Source of the DNA: Gemmatimonadota bacterium | GTDB taxonomy: Bacteria > Gemmatimonadota > Gemmatimonadetes > Longimicrobiales > Gaopeijiaceae | DNA length: 64,000 nt | Reading direction: 5' to 3' | Assembly (NCBI GenBank): GCA_022826565.1 | Contig: JAJDUP010000013.1 | Coordinates: forward strand, 1-64,000 | Shown here: piece after piece, positions 47,897 through 56,260 of the stretch | Layout: each line of letters begins with the position of its first letter | How positions within the stretch are numbered: position 1 is the first letter of the stretch | Program-made: the position numbers and the translations under genes | The notes under the pieces: model-generated | Told to the model about the DNA's origin: nothing | Databases searched by the model: none | Seen by the model: the letters and a program-made list of their open reading frames with translations, nothing else

Positions 47897-49054
47897 TCAG
47901 CCGCGAGCCCGGCGGCGGTCTTCCAGAGCCTTCCGAAGCTGTCCTTCGTCGGCCCTCTGATAGCACCGGAGCACCGTCTTGGCCGTCTTCCAGCCGCCGA
48001 GTTGGCAGAGCACCTTCAACGGCTGGTCCATCAGGTCGGAGGCGAACTTGCGGCGTAGCGAGTGCCAGCCCCTGCCGGGCTTCGGCTCCAGCCCCGCCAG
48101 CTTCTCGGCCCTGTCCCACCATCCCTGCGCCAACGCGGCTCCCATGCAGGCCGACGGACTCCGGGGAGCGGGCAGGATCGGGGCATCCCCGGTCGAGGGA
48201 TTCCAACTTCGCGCCTCCTTCAAGGCGTCCAAGGCCTCGCCAGTGACGGGCGTGACGTGCTCGAAGCCCGACTTGTCGTGCTCGGCGCGCCAGACGATGG
48301 TTCCGCCCTCGAAGTCGACATCCGACCAGCGAAGCTGGCGGATTGCCCCGATTCGGTGGCCCGTCTCATGCGCGAGTACGAGCGCGACGCGGAACCGCCA
48401 GTCCACCCGGCGCGACACCTTCAGGAGCGCCCGGTACTCCTCCTCGGCGAGCACCACCCGGGTCGGGTTCTTCTCCGTGGGCGTCCTGAGCCCTCTGAGC
48501 GGATTCCGGTCGAGCAGCAACCGGCCCCGCTCGTCGCGGGACTTCGATCCCCAGTTCAGGACCGCGATCAGGAACTTCAGGTCATATTCGACGGTCCGGT
48601 CCGCGACGGGCCTCCCGCTCGGACCGATCCTGCCCGCGCGGCGCTCGCGGATGAAGCGGTCCCAGTCCCTTTGGGAGAGGGTGGCCGGGTCGCGGTTCCG
48701 TCCGAAGAAGCGGAGGAACATCCGCATCGAGGTCCGGTCGTGCTGCCGGGTATGAGCGCCCTTCGCGGGCGTCACCTCCTTGCCGTAGATGTCAAAGAGC
48801 CTTTCCAGCGTAAGCGGCTCGGGCTTGGCTTCGGCCTTGCCGCTCGGCGCGTCGATGAACCCGGCGGCGAACTGATCCGCCTGTCTCTTCGCGCGCGCCC
48901 AGTCGCGGTGTCTCAGCGACCGGCTCAGCCTTCGGCCGTTCTCGCGCCACTCAATCTGAAAGAGGCCGGTCTTGGGATCGGGAAAGATCCTCACCCGGTT
49001 CCGGCCCCACTCGCCGGCGCCGTAGCTGCGCCGGCTTCGTTTCGTGCGTGCCAT
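47897..49054 (-). CDS. Tyrosine recombinase (phage/ICE-type integrase)
   Basis: 385 residues from ATG 49054 (AAAGGAA upstream; 49057 is equally in frame). N-terminal part IFPDPKTGLFQIEWRENGRR is an arm-binding-like domain, then the SAM-like core-binding domain (MRMFLRFFGRNRDPATLSQR). Catalytic residues: Arg in ETGHRIGAIRQLRWSDVD, HxxR in GWHSLRRKFASDL, Trp replacing the second His in LGGWKTAKTVLRCY, and the nucleophile Tyr in CYQRADE. A longer frame to 49216 is not needed. No other phage or conjugation gene and no clear att repeats were found, so it may be a remnant or a very small element. Confidence 0.88.
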   Translation of the reverse strand: MARTKRSRRSYGAGEWGRNRVRIFPDPKTGLFQIEWRENGRRLSRSLRHRDWARAKRQADQFAAGFIDAPSGKAEAKPEPLTLERLFDIYGKEVTPAKGAHTRQHDRTSMRMFLRFFGRNRDPATLSQRDWDRFIRERRAGRIGPSGRPVADRTVEYDLKFLIAVLNWGSKSRDERGRLLLDRNPLRGLRTPTEKNPTRVVLAEEEYRALLKVSRRVDWRFRVALVLAHETGHRIGAIRQLRWSDVDFEGGTIVWRAEHDKSGFEHVTPVTGEALDALKEARSWNPSTGDAPILPAPRSPSACMGAALAQGWWDRAEKLAGLEPKPGRGWHSLRRKFASDLMDQPLKVLCQLGGWKTAKTVLRCYQRADEGQLRKALEDRRRARG

Positions 49055-50171
49055 CATTCGATTCCTTTCGGTGATGGACCGCACGATCTGCGCGAGGGAA
49101 AGGTCGCGTGGCCGGGGGTTTTCCGCTAGGGTTCGGTCGCACCGTCCTGGCTCGGGTGATGCGTCGGCTGTCCGGTGGAAGTGCGCGGGATAGGTTTGCG
49201 AGGCAGCCCGCCCCACGGGGGCGCTGGTTTCTGCGGTTTGTGGAGGAGTGGAGGAGCCAGATGTGTTTTCGCTTCACGAAAACCTCTGGCCGGGGGGTGC
49301 CCCCGGACCCCCGAACGACATCCGCGCGCCATGTCAACCGGCACGGAGATGTCCCGGTTCGGCGTCGTGCCCGAAAAGGGCGCGGAGCGCCGGGGCAGGA
49401 TCGCCGGTCAGATTGCGCGCGCGGGCCATCCGGCCACCGCCGGCCGTTAGGCCATCGAGGACGCGCCCACACCCGTTTCCGTGGCTCGATCATCCACCGC
49501 GAGGATGTCGAGTTCCTTTGCCGGAGGTCCGAAACCGGGGGTACTCCTACCCCTCCGGGGGTCGAGTTCGTGCGTTACAGGCGATTCTGTGGCCTCGGAT
49601 TCCGCCAGACCACCCCCCAAACGCCCAGAATCGCCGTGAGAGTGGGTTTCCGGGCTTGATACGGCTCCGGGGGCTCCCGGGCCACCCGGTCGGCCAGGGA
49701 CTCGCCCACGGGCGGATCCTGACGGCCTCGCCGGTCGTGACCGATTCCGCGGCTGGCGGGTCCGGCCAGGATCGCGTCGGCCGGACCCGTCGGCCACGGA
49801 GGGGAAGCGCTCGGCCGCGGCCCCGGCGACGGGCCGGAAAACCGCGGGGTCAGAGGGGGCGCGGCCCCCCGCCAGCCTCCGCAGGGGACGCACGGAGTGT
49901 GGCCCCAAGGAGTAAGCTGGCTTGAACACGTTAGCGTGCCTCAAGCCAGCCTGCGGACGCCCCCAAAGCGGGCGCTGGAGACGAACAGCAGTCGGCGTGC
50001 TCCAGATGCTCGGCTACGGGATGTTGGGCGGTGAACCTCCGAGTCAGTCGCCGGAACAGACCAAGTTGGCGACCGTGCGTTGGCCGCAGAAGGCGCTCAT
50101 CGGGGTGGACGTTGGATTCCGCCTGTACGGTTGTGTGAAAGCCGACCTGACCTGGAACCCTCGGGCCTGCC
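49055..50171. other. 1.1 kb without a convincing gene behind the integrase
   Basis: Open frames here are long only because GC content is very high; none has protein-like composition or a good ribosome-binding site. It does contain structure: a GC-rich inverted-repeat motif near 49295-49312 whose inverted partner lies near 49851-49880 (both of the form GGGGG-GC-CCCCC-GACCCC), a nested hairpin at 49916-49950 and a weak 6-bp hairpin at 49975-50005. It is best read as the non-coding part of a mobile element or as mobile-element debris. Confidence 0.5.
49916..49950 (+). repeat. Nested perfect hairpin in the integrase-linked non-coding region
   Basis: GCTGGCTTGA (49916-49925) pairs perfectly with TCAAGCCAGC (49941-49950). 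Inside the 15-base loop CACG pairs with CGTG around TTAG. It has no T-run and no gene at hand, so it is not an obvious terminator. Function unknown. Confidence 0.6.
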
Positions 50172-50999
50172 CTACAGGTCGCGCCTGCGCATGCTCAGAA
50201 ACGCCCGGCCGAGAAAGGACGCGCTATAGGTCAGGGCCGCGACGGCGAGCACCCCGACCTTCAGAAACGCAAGGGGTGCGAGTCCCCGTTCCGCACGATC
50301 CGCATTCACCCCCTCCAGCACATCGGGATAGTGGGCCAGATCGTCTCCGAGGTCCTCGACCAGATTGAACGGAAGGAACTCCGCCGCGCCGCGTAGTGCA
50401 TCGATCTCCGCCCCCAACATCAGCCTCGTGACGACCTCTTCGACGAAGAGGTACAGCAGCAGGATGGCCAACGCGGATCCCGAAGAGCGGAGATGTGCCG
50501 AGAGCATCATGCCCGCGCTCCCGAAGACCAGCATGCCCAAGGCGAGACCGCCCATGTAGCTGAGATCGCTCGGCCGGATGAAACCGGGGCCGCCCCCGCC
50601 GGGGCTGAGCATCGTACCGCCGACCCCGATGAGCACAGTCGTTCCCATGAAGAGCAGGACGAGTCCCACGAGCACGACGGCCTTCCCGGCGTAGAATCGC
50701 TCGTTGCTGAGTCCGTCGATCACGTTCTGGCGCGCCGTGCGCCATGAGAACTCGGGTGCGAAGAGCAGGATCATCAGTACGCCCACGAACAACGGTCCCA
50801 CCCCGGTGGCGCTGCCCAGAATGTCCGGCCAGCTTTCCGGAAGGGCGTAGACCGCGTTCGGATCGCTTCGCGCGTTGCGGACCCTTTCGACGACGGGAAG
50901 CGCCGTGAACGCGGCGAATGCGCCCACGGCCACCCAGAAGGTTCGCCGCTTGGCCGCCTTGAGCCACTCGATTCGCAGAAGCACGCCCAGGATCTTCAA
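50172..50999 (-). CDS. ABC transporter permease (ABC-2 type)
   Basis: 275 residues from TTG 50999, overlapping the ATPase stop by 2 bases (TTGA). About six hydrophobic segments, e.g. FWVAVGAFAAFTALPVV, VGPLFVGVLMILLFAPEFSW and AVVLVGLVLLFMGTTVLIGV. The first loop holds PEFSWRTARQNVIDGLSNE, the conserved cytosolic motif (fully or partly E-x-R-x-G-T-like) of ABC-2 exporters. Partner of the ATPase next to it. Substrate unknown. Confidence 0.85.
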   Translation of the reverse strand: MKILGVLLRIEWLKAAKRRTFWVAVGAFAAFTALPVVERVRNARSDPNAVYALPESWPDILGSATGVGPLFVGVLMILLFAPEFSWRTARQNVIDGLSNERFYAGKAVVLVGLVLLFMGTTVLIGVGGTMLSPGGGGPGFIRPSDLSYMGGLALGMLVFGSAGMMLSAHLRSSGSALAILLLYLFVEEVVTRLMLGAEIDALRGAAEFLPFNLVEDLGDDLAHYPDVLEGVNADRAERGLAPLAFLKVGVLAVAALTYSASFLGRAFLSMRRRDL

Positions 51000-51934
51000 G
51001 ATGCGATCTCCGTCATCGGATCCACCGCGCCTCGGGTGATGTCGATGAAGACCTCCTCCAGGCTCGGCCGGTACGGTGCCAGATGGGACAGGTAGATCCC
51101 GTGTCCCGCCAGGTAGCGTGTCACGCTGGCCAAGTCGCCCGACTCCAGCGCAGCGATGACGCCTTCGCCGGTCCGGCGCATCGATGATGCGTCCGGATAG
51201 GCTTCCATCGCGCCCGCGAGCGCGTCGGTGTCCTCCGCGCGGAGCAGCACCGCGCTCCCTCCGCCCACCACCTCGGCCACCGCGCCGGACGTGACGATCC
51301 GCCCGTTGCGAATGATCGCGACGTGGGAGCAGGTGCGCTCGACTTCCGCAAGCAGGTGGCTCGACAGGAAGATCGTCTTGCCCCGGTCGGCCAAGGTGCG
51401 GATGATCTCGCGGATCTCCCGGATTCCCTGTGGGTCGAGTCCGTTGGCGGGTTCGTCGAGGATGATCAGTTCGGGATCGCTCAACATGGTGGCCGCGAGT
51501 GCCAGCCGCTGCTTCATCCCCAGCGAGTAGGTCTTGAAGCGGTGTTTCGCGCGGGCGGACAGGCCGACGAGTTCCAAGCACTCCTCGATGCGTGGACGGC
51601 CCACTCCCTTGACCCCGGCGGCAATGCGCAGGTTGTCGCGGCCGCTCATGTACGGGTAGAAGTTGGGCGTCTCAAGCGTAGCACCGACGCGGGCCCGCGC
51701 GTTCAGGAGGCCTTCGGGGCCGGAAGCGCCGAACAGGTCGAAGCCGCCGCCGGTCGGCTTGATGGTGCCCACGAGCATCCCGATGGTGGTCGTCTTGCCG
51801 CTTCCGTTGGGGCCGAGGAAGCCGAACACCTGGCCCTGCTCGACCACGAAGGAGACTCGATCCACGGCCAGCACCGACTTCACGGCGCGCGTCCCGTAGC
51901 GCTTGGTCAGGTCGAAGGTCTGGATTGCGTGCAT
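50996..51934 (-). CDS. ABC transporter ATP-binding protein (ABC-2 exporter)
   Basis: 312 residues from ATG 51934; the frame runs to 52045 but the upstream part is not conserved-looking. Walker A is GFLGPNGSGKTTTIG, signature YSLGMKQRLALAATMLSDPE, Walker B ELIILDEPANGLDPQGI, and the switch His is in FLSSHLLAEVERTCSHVAI. A C-terminal DUF-type extension (about 80 residues) is normal for CcmA/BcrA-type exporters. It powers the adjacent permease. Confidence 0.93.
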   Translation of the reverse strand: MHAIQTFDLTKRYGTRAVKSVLAVDRVSFVVEQGQVFGFLGPNGSGKTTTIGMLVGTIKPTGGGFDLFGASGPEGLLNARARVGATLETPNFYPYMSGRDNLRIAAGVKGVGRPRIEECLELVGLSARAKHRFKTYSLGMKQRLALAATMLSDPELIILDEPANGLDPQGIREIREIIRTLADRGKTIFLSSHLLAEVERTCSHVAIIRNGRIVTSGAVAEVVGGGSAVLLRAEDTDALAGAMEAYPDASSMRRTGEGVIAALESGDLASVTRYLAGHGIYLSHLAPYRPSLEEVFIDITRGAVDPMTEIAS

Positions 51935-51962
51935 GCCACGAGGATTCGGTCGAGTGCGGCGG

Positions 51963-52046
51963 CCCGTCAAGGCGACTGTCTGGAACGTCCATTCCCGGCT
52001 TGGGGGGAATCTCCCGTCAAGAACGCTGCTGGTTTCTCCCGTCAAG
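51963..52046. repeat. Three CCCGTCAAG direct repeats at 50- and 25-base spacing
   Basis: CCCGTCAAG occurs at 51963-51971, 52013-52021 and 52038-52046. The last two extend to TCTCCCGTCAAGA. The spacing is 50 then 25 bases. They lie upstream of the ABC ATPase gene (read on the - strand as CTTGACGGG) and could be regulator sites or decayed tandem repeats. Confidence 0.4.
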
Positions 52047-52167
52047 ACTTCCGGGTTTTCCCTCTAGGAGCGTCCAAAAGCACTGCCCATCTTAGAGTTG
52101 CGTATTCGGACGCCCTTCATGCAGCCGCTTGGGGGCGCCGACCACATCAATGTGAAAGGAGACTCTC

Positions 52168-52677
52168 ATGAACAAGTGGCTGACTCACATCGTTCCCGCC
52201 TTCGCCGCAGTGATTCCGTCCGTTGGCGCGGTTCTGGTGGCGGCTAACACGCTTTCCGTAGCGTGGACCGGCACCACGGGCAGTCTGGACGCCCCGGACA
52301 CGGAAACTATGGTACTCACCCTCCTGGACTACGACGCCTCGTCCTGCAGCACCAACTGCGAGTTGTCCCCCTGTTCCGGAGCGGGCGCACACCTCAACGA
52401 GTCGACCCCGTTCGGAAACGACGGCGGCGAGATCCATGAGTGTGTGGGGGGCTCGGGTTGTTACCCGCACCAATGCGATCCCACCTACACGCTGGCTCCC
52501 GATGATCTGCAAACCCTGATCCAGCTGATTCCGTCGATTCCGGCGAATACCTTGGCCTCTATCGGTCGAGCGGAGGCAAATCTGCTCCTGAATCAGGACA
52601 AGACGGGCCGTTCAGATCATGGGGTGCGAGGGCTTGGTCTTGGCCTCGGTAGAGCTGACTCCAGACCAACAGCGTGA
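52168..52677 (+). CDS. Cys-rich secreted protein, C-terminus probably frameshifted
   Basis: 169 residues as read. N-terminal signal peptide (AFAAVIPSVGAVLVAAN), then a part with eight Cys (SSCSTNCELSPCSG, HECVGGSGCYPHQCDP) that could form disulfides or bind a cofactor. AAAGGAGA precedes the ATG. After about residue 147 the protein turns into Gly/Arg-rich text. The +1 frame from that point reads RAVQIMGCEGLVLASVELTP and ends at a TGA overlapping the next ATG (52691-52693), which fits an intact ancestral gene. The indel lies around 52600-52612, in GACGGGCC. No family is recognised with certainty. Confidence 0.65.
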   Translation: MNKWLTHIVPAFAAVIPSVGAVLVAANTLSVAWTGTTGSLDAPDTETMVLTLLDYDASSCSTNCELSPCSGAGAHLNESTPFGNDGGEIHECVGGSGCYPHQCDPTYTLAPDDLQTLIQLIPSIPANTLASIGRAEANLLLNQDKTGRSDHGVRGLGLGLGRADSRPTA

Positions 52678-52689
52678 ACTGGGGATCGA

Positions 52690-53811
52690 ATGATGTTCGG
52701 TCGCGCCTCCACATTCGCCACCGGGACGCTGCTTGCTAGCTTCGCTGCGGCAGGTTGGCCTGTCTTGCTCGATGGTCAGGCGATCACCGATTGGGACGAT
52801 GTCGTACCTTGCCGGCAATGCGACTTGGACCTGGACTTGGTGGTTCGCCTTGGTGACGCAGAGGGACAGGGGATCATCGAAGGCGGGGACGTGTTCGTGC
52901 GTTGGCATGAGCAGCATGGCTACCTGGTGTTCATCAAGCCCAGTGCCGGACCAGTCAAGGTCTTCGATCACAGCGGCCAGTTCCTACGTCCCGTGGGTCG
53001 ATCCGGCGAGGGCCCGGGGGAGATCGGGGGAATCGTGGACGTAAACTTCGTTGGCGACCGGATCGTCGTACTTGACTGGCGAAGACGCTCCTGGCTGGCG
53101 TTCGACCCATCTGGACATACCCTTGGAGAAGCCCGGCATCCGATGGTGGGAACGGGTGACTTCACGCCTTTAGACGGGGACCACATCGTGATGGCTGCCA
53201 TTGACCGCCGACCGGACTTCGTGGCTCAACCACTGCATGTCGTCAATGTGGCGACCGGTGAGCCGCAGCGTCACTTTGGAGCGGTCGGTTCCAACTGGGC
53301 CGTGACCGATCCCTACGCCGGAGAAGTGGCGGCTAGTGGCGTGAGCGCCAACGGCACCGTATGGGTGGGGAAGGCCGCGCGGCCAACGATCGCGGAATGG
53401 TCGGTGGACGGGGAACTCGTCCAGAGCATTGCCGGAGAACTCCCATGGTTCCCTCCGGTGACGAGGTATCCGGAAATTGGCAAAGAACGGCCTCCAACAC
53501 TGCTTCGCTCGCTCGCCGTGAGCCCGTCCGGGCATCTGTGGATGTTGACGAGCATTGCGGATCCGGGTTGGCGGGAAGCGGAATTGACGACTCTCGGCCA
53601 GGAAGTGGTGATCGAACAGCACCAAGCAGACGGCTACCGCGATACACGTCTTGACGTATTCGACCTTGAGGGTCGCGTTCACGTCGGCTTCCGGACGTGG
53701 GATTCGGCTGGCGTGCGTCTGCTGACCCTCAGTGGAGAACCGGCGGTCAGCGTCTTGGAATACACGGATCAAATGGTCCCGATGGTTGCAATCTACCGCC
53801 CCGCCAAGTAA
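52690..53811 (+). CDS. Six-bladed beta-propeller protein
   Basis: 373 residues, starting at ATG 52690 or 52693. A weak signal peptide (ATGTLLASFAAAGWPVLLDG) precedes blades such as VKVFDHSGQFLRPVGRSGEG-PGEIGG, IVVLDWRRRSWLAFDPSGHT and RPTIAEWSVDGELVQSIAGE. It has the RxGEGPGE signature seen in the propeller lipoprotein at 41978-43210. Likely periplasmic. It follows the Cys-rich gene at once and is probably translated with it. No catalytic residues identified. Confidence 0.78.
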   Translation: MMFGRASTFATGTLLASFAAAGWPVLLDGQAITDWDDVVPCRQCDLDLDLVVRLGDAEGQGIIEGGDVFVRWHEQHGYLVFIKPSAGPVKVFDHSGQFLRPVGRSGEGPGEIGGIVDVNFVGDRIVVLDWRRRSWLAFDPSGHTLGEARHPMVGTGDFTPLDGDHIVMAAIDRRPDFVAQPLHVVNVATGEPQRHFGAVGSNWAVTDPYAGEVAASGVSANGTVWVGKAARPTIAEWSVDGELVQSIAGELPWFPPVTRYPEIGKERPPTLLRSLAVSPSGHLWMLTSIADPGWREAELTTLGQEVVIEQHQADGYRDTRLDVFDLEGRVHVGFRTWDSAGVRLLTLSGEPAVSVLEYTDQMVPMVAIYRPAK

Positions 53812-53816
53812 CTGCC

Positions 53817-53865
53817 CCGGTCCGCGTCCCCTCGTCCAGCCAGCAGCCGGGGGGACGCGGACCGG
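53817..53865 (+). terminator. Perfect 15-bp hairpin after the propeller gene
   Basis: CCGGTCCGCGTCCCC (53817-53831) pairs with GGGGACGCGGACCGG (53851-53865), with a 19-base loop. It starts 6 bases after the stop codon. There is no T-run, so it is either a non-canonical terminator or a 3'-end protecting structure. Confidence 0.65.
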
Positions 53866-54030
53866 TGAAGGTGCCTGCTCGCACCGTGTTGATTTGGCGC
53901 ACCGCGCTGGGTGGTTTCGCCGACGGCCCCCCCAACGAGAGGCATGCGCCGCCCGGCCGGGGGCGCCACCGCTCACCAAGGGCTCGCGGCCTTCGTCGGG
54001 GCTCACGGCAATTGATCTTGGCGGGATACC

Positions 54031-55191
54031 TTGACAGTTTCGGACGGCGCGCGTCTTGTGGGTCAGCAAAAGCCGACACCGGGATGCCCCCGTAGCCACG
54101 GGAGTCCGGTCGGCCCGACCGACGCAACGGAGCCGGATCTGCTCAAGCAAAGCGACTACACCGCGGTGTTCGAGGCATCGCCGGACGCGATGTTGGTCGT
54201 GGACTCTGAAGGGATGATCCGGGATCTCAACCGGCAGGCCGTCGCGCTGTTCGGGTGGAGCCGCGGGGAGATCGAGGGTTCTCCGGTCGAACGACTGGTC
54301 CCACCCGCCAGCCGGGACCAGCACCGGCGTCACCGCCGTCGCTACGCCGAGGCCCCGAGACCCCGCCCGATGGGCCGGGGACTCGAACTCGAAGCCGTGC
54401 GCAAGGACGGCTCGACGATCCCGGTCGAGATCAGCCTGGCTCCCTCGGATCTGGCCGCTGGAGCGGGACACGTGATCTGCGCGGTCCGCGACATCTCCGC
54501 ATGGCGGCGGATGCGCAGGCTGTCGAGCATGATGATCGCGGCGGCCGAGAACGAGCGGAAACACCTGTCGCACGAACTGCACGACGAGTTCCTTCAGACG
54601 CTGGTCGCGCTGAAGATCCGGGTCAAGCTGCTCGCCGACGAGCGGGACGATGGCGAGCGGGAGCGGGCGCGAGCGCGGATCGCCGAGGAGATCGGAGACG
54701 CAATCGGCGGCGTGAAGCGGATGATCCGCGGCCTCCTTCCCCCGGCCCTGGACCATCAGGGCCTCACGCCCGCGCTGCACTCGATGTTCCGCGATGTCGA
54801 GGACGTGTACGGGTTCAGAATCGACGCCAAGCTGGAGCCGGTGGACGGCGAACTGGACGCGATTGCCGCGCTGACGCTCTACCGGATCGTACAGGAGGCC
54901 GTGACCAACGCGGTGCGGCACTCGGGAGCGAGTGAAGCCGTGGTGACGCTCGGAGCCGCCAGCGGCAGGGTGTCCGCCACCATCCGCGACGAGGGACGGG
55001 GATTCGCGTGGACGGCAGCGAAGGCACTGGACGGAGACGGCCACATCGGCCTGACCGGAATGCGCGAGCGCGCCGCGCTCGTGGGCGGAACCATCGCCGT
55101 GCGAAGTGCTCCCGGCAAGGGAACAACCATTCGAGCCTCCCTGCCAGCGAACAGTCCGGACCGGCACGGCGAACGAGAGAACGAACGTTGA
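54031..55191 (+). CDS. PAS-domain sensor histidine kinase (NarX/LiaS type)
   Basis: About 386 residues, with a TTG start at 54031 that is not certain. A PAS domain (YTAVFEASPDAMLVVDSEGM, then LFGWSRGEIEGSPVERLVPP) is at about residues 40-160. A HisKA_3 dimerisation domain follows with ERKHLSHELHDEFLQTLVAL, where the first His of HELHD is phosphorylated. The HATPase part has IVQEAVTNAVRHSGASEAVV and IGLTGMRERAALVGG. No membrane segment, so it senses a cytosolic signal, perhaps redox or light through the PAS pocket. It overlaps its response regulator. Confidence 0.88.
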   Translation: MTVSDGARLVGQQKPTPGCPRSHGSPVGPTDATEPDLLKQSDYTAVFEASPDAMLVVDSEGMIRDLNRQAVALFGWSRGEIEGSPVERLVPPASRDQHRRHRRRYAEAPRPRPMGRGLELEAVRKDGSTIPVEISLAPSDLAAGAGHVICAVRDISAWRRMRRLSSMMIAAAENERKHLSHELHDEFLQTLVALKIRVKLLADERDDGERERARARIAEEIGDAIGGVKRMIRGLLPPALDHQGLTPALHSMFRDVEDVYGFRIDAKLEPVDGELDAIAALTLYRIVQEAVTNAVRHSGASEAVVTLGAASGRVSATIRDEGRGFAWTAAKALDGDGHIGLTGMRERAALVGGTIAVRSAPGKGTTIRASLPANSPDRHGERENER

Positions 55192-55835
55192 CCAGAGTGC
55201 TCCTGGTCGATGACCACGCGGTCGTGCGCGTCGGGCTCCGGGCGCTGCTCGAAGCGAGCGGACGGATCGAGGTCGTGGGCGAAGCCTCATCCGGCGAGGA
55301 GGGGGTGAGGAAGACCCGGTCCCTTGAGCCGGACATCGTGGTCATGGACCTGGCGATGCGCGGAATGGACGGCGTCCAGGCGACCCGGCGCATCGCCGCG
55401 CTCGACCTCGGCACGAAAGTGCTGGTGCTCACGATCCACGACGAGGACGAGTTCCTGGTGCCCGCCATGGAGGCCGGAGCGGCGGGTTTTCTGAACAAGT
55501 CGGCAGCCGACACCGACCTCTTGGGCGCGGTGGAGGCGGTAGCGCGCGGCCACTCCTACCTGCCCCGACGCGCGGCCGCCCTGATCACGCGGCGAAAGAC
55601 CGTGGCCTCATCCGGCGACAGTCAAGGGATCGAGGCGCTGTCGGAGCGCGAACGCACCGCCGTCGAATTGTACGCCAGAGGCTTCTCGGCACGGGAGTCG
55701 GCAGGCGAGATGTTTGTCAGTCCCAAGACCGTCGAGGGCTACATCGCCCGCGCCAGATCCAAGCTGGGCCTCGACAACCGGCGCGACATCGTGCGCTTCG
55801 CCCTCGAAAACGGACTCTTGCGGGCGGAGGAGTGA
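55188..55835 (+). CDS. LuxR/NarL-type response regulator
   Basis: 215 residues from TTG 55188, overlapping the kinase stop by 4 bases (TTGA). The receiver domain has LLVDDHAVVRVGLRALLEAS, the phospho-acceptor Asp in PDIVVMDLAMRGMDG and the Lys in AGFLNKSAADTD. The helix-turn-helix reads ALSERERTAVELYARGFSAR and FVSPKTVEGYIARARSKLGL. Cognate pair of the upstream kinase; targets unknown. Confidence 0.92.
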   Translation: MTRVLLVDDHAVVRVGLRALLEASGRIEVVGEASSGEEGVRKTRSLEPDIVVMDLAMRGMDGVQATRRIAALDLGTKVLVLTIHDEDEFLVPAMEAGAAGFLNKSAADTDLLGAVEAVARGHSYLPRRAAALITRRKTVASSGDSQGIEALSERERTAVELYARGFSARESAGEMFVSPKTVEGYIARARSKLGLDNRRDIVRFALENGLLRAEE

Positions 55836-56260
55836 AGACTTGAGCTCCCGGAATCAGCACACGCCGAAGGGTATCCAACCCATCGACCGTACACGGAAGA
55901 ATTCCCGCCAATCGACACGACTATCCCGGCTTTCCGCGCCGACGCGACCCGATGCGAACTGCACGGCAGGAATGGCAGATCGTGCAGTCCCAGTGTGACT
56001 TAGATGATTCCTTGCCGTGATTTGCGCTTCAGGTGCTCTGCCGGGCTGGCAAGGCGCGACGAGAGGGGAATAGCAGGGCTATTCGCCCGAGGAGCAACGA
56101 AGAGCGAAGCCACGAACGAATGGAATGTATGGTGTACATGACATTTCGTAACGCAGGGTTTACAGTGTGAAGAGTCTGAGCGCCGCGCCCAGCCCGGATG
56201 CATCGCCGCTCGAATGCCGGGGGGATTTTGTCCGCGGGCTGCTGAGTGAAGGGGCGTGAA
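55836..56260. other. 425-base intergenic region with a structured repeat-like element
   Basis: No gene is seen here on either strand. Its middle holds the hairpin-bearing element at 56041-56100, followed by a weak inverted repeat around 56125-56139 (ATGTA and TACAT). The last 100 bases carry AAGGGG as the ribosome-binding site of the next gene. The promoter of that gene was not identified with confidence. Confidence 0.5.
56041..56100. repeat. Hairpin-containing non-coding element
   Basis: GAATAGC and GCTATTC pair around a three-base AGG loop, in a GCAAGGCGCGACGAG context. The arrangement recalls intergenic hairpin elements of other bacterial genomes, but no family name can be given from memory. 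Only one copy was noticed in this window. Confidence 0.35.

Noticed and set aside
49447-49944. A 165-codon - strand frame behind the integrase
   Set aside because: Composition is Pro/Arg/Gly-rich with no recognisable domain or ribosome-binding site; it covers the structured non-coding region.
49916-49950. An integron attC site
   Set aside because: The hairpin lacks the GTTRRRY and RYYYAAC core sites at the right places, and there is no IntI-type integrase.
52595-52693. Programmed frameshifting in the Cys-rich gene
   Set aside because: No slippery heptamer with a downstream pseudoknot is evident; a plain indel or sequencing error is simpler.
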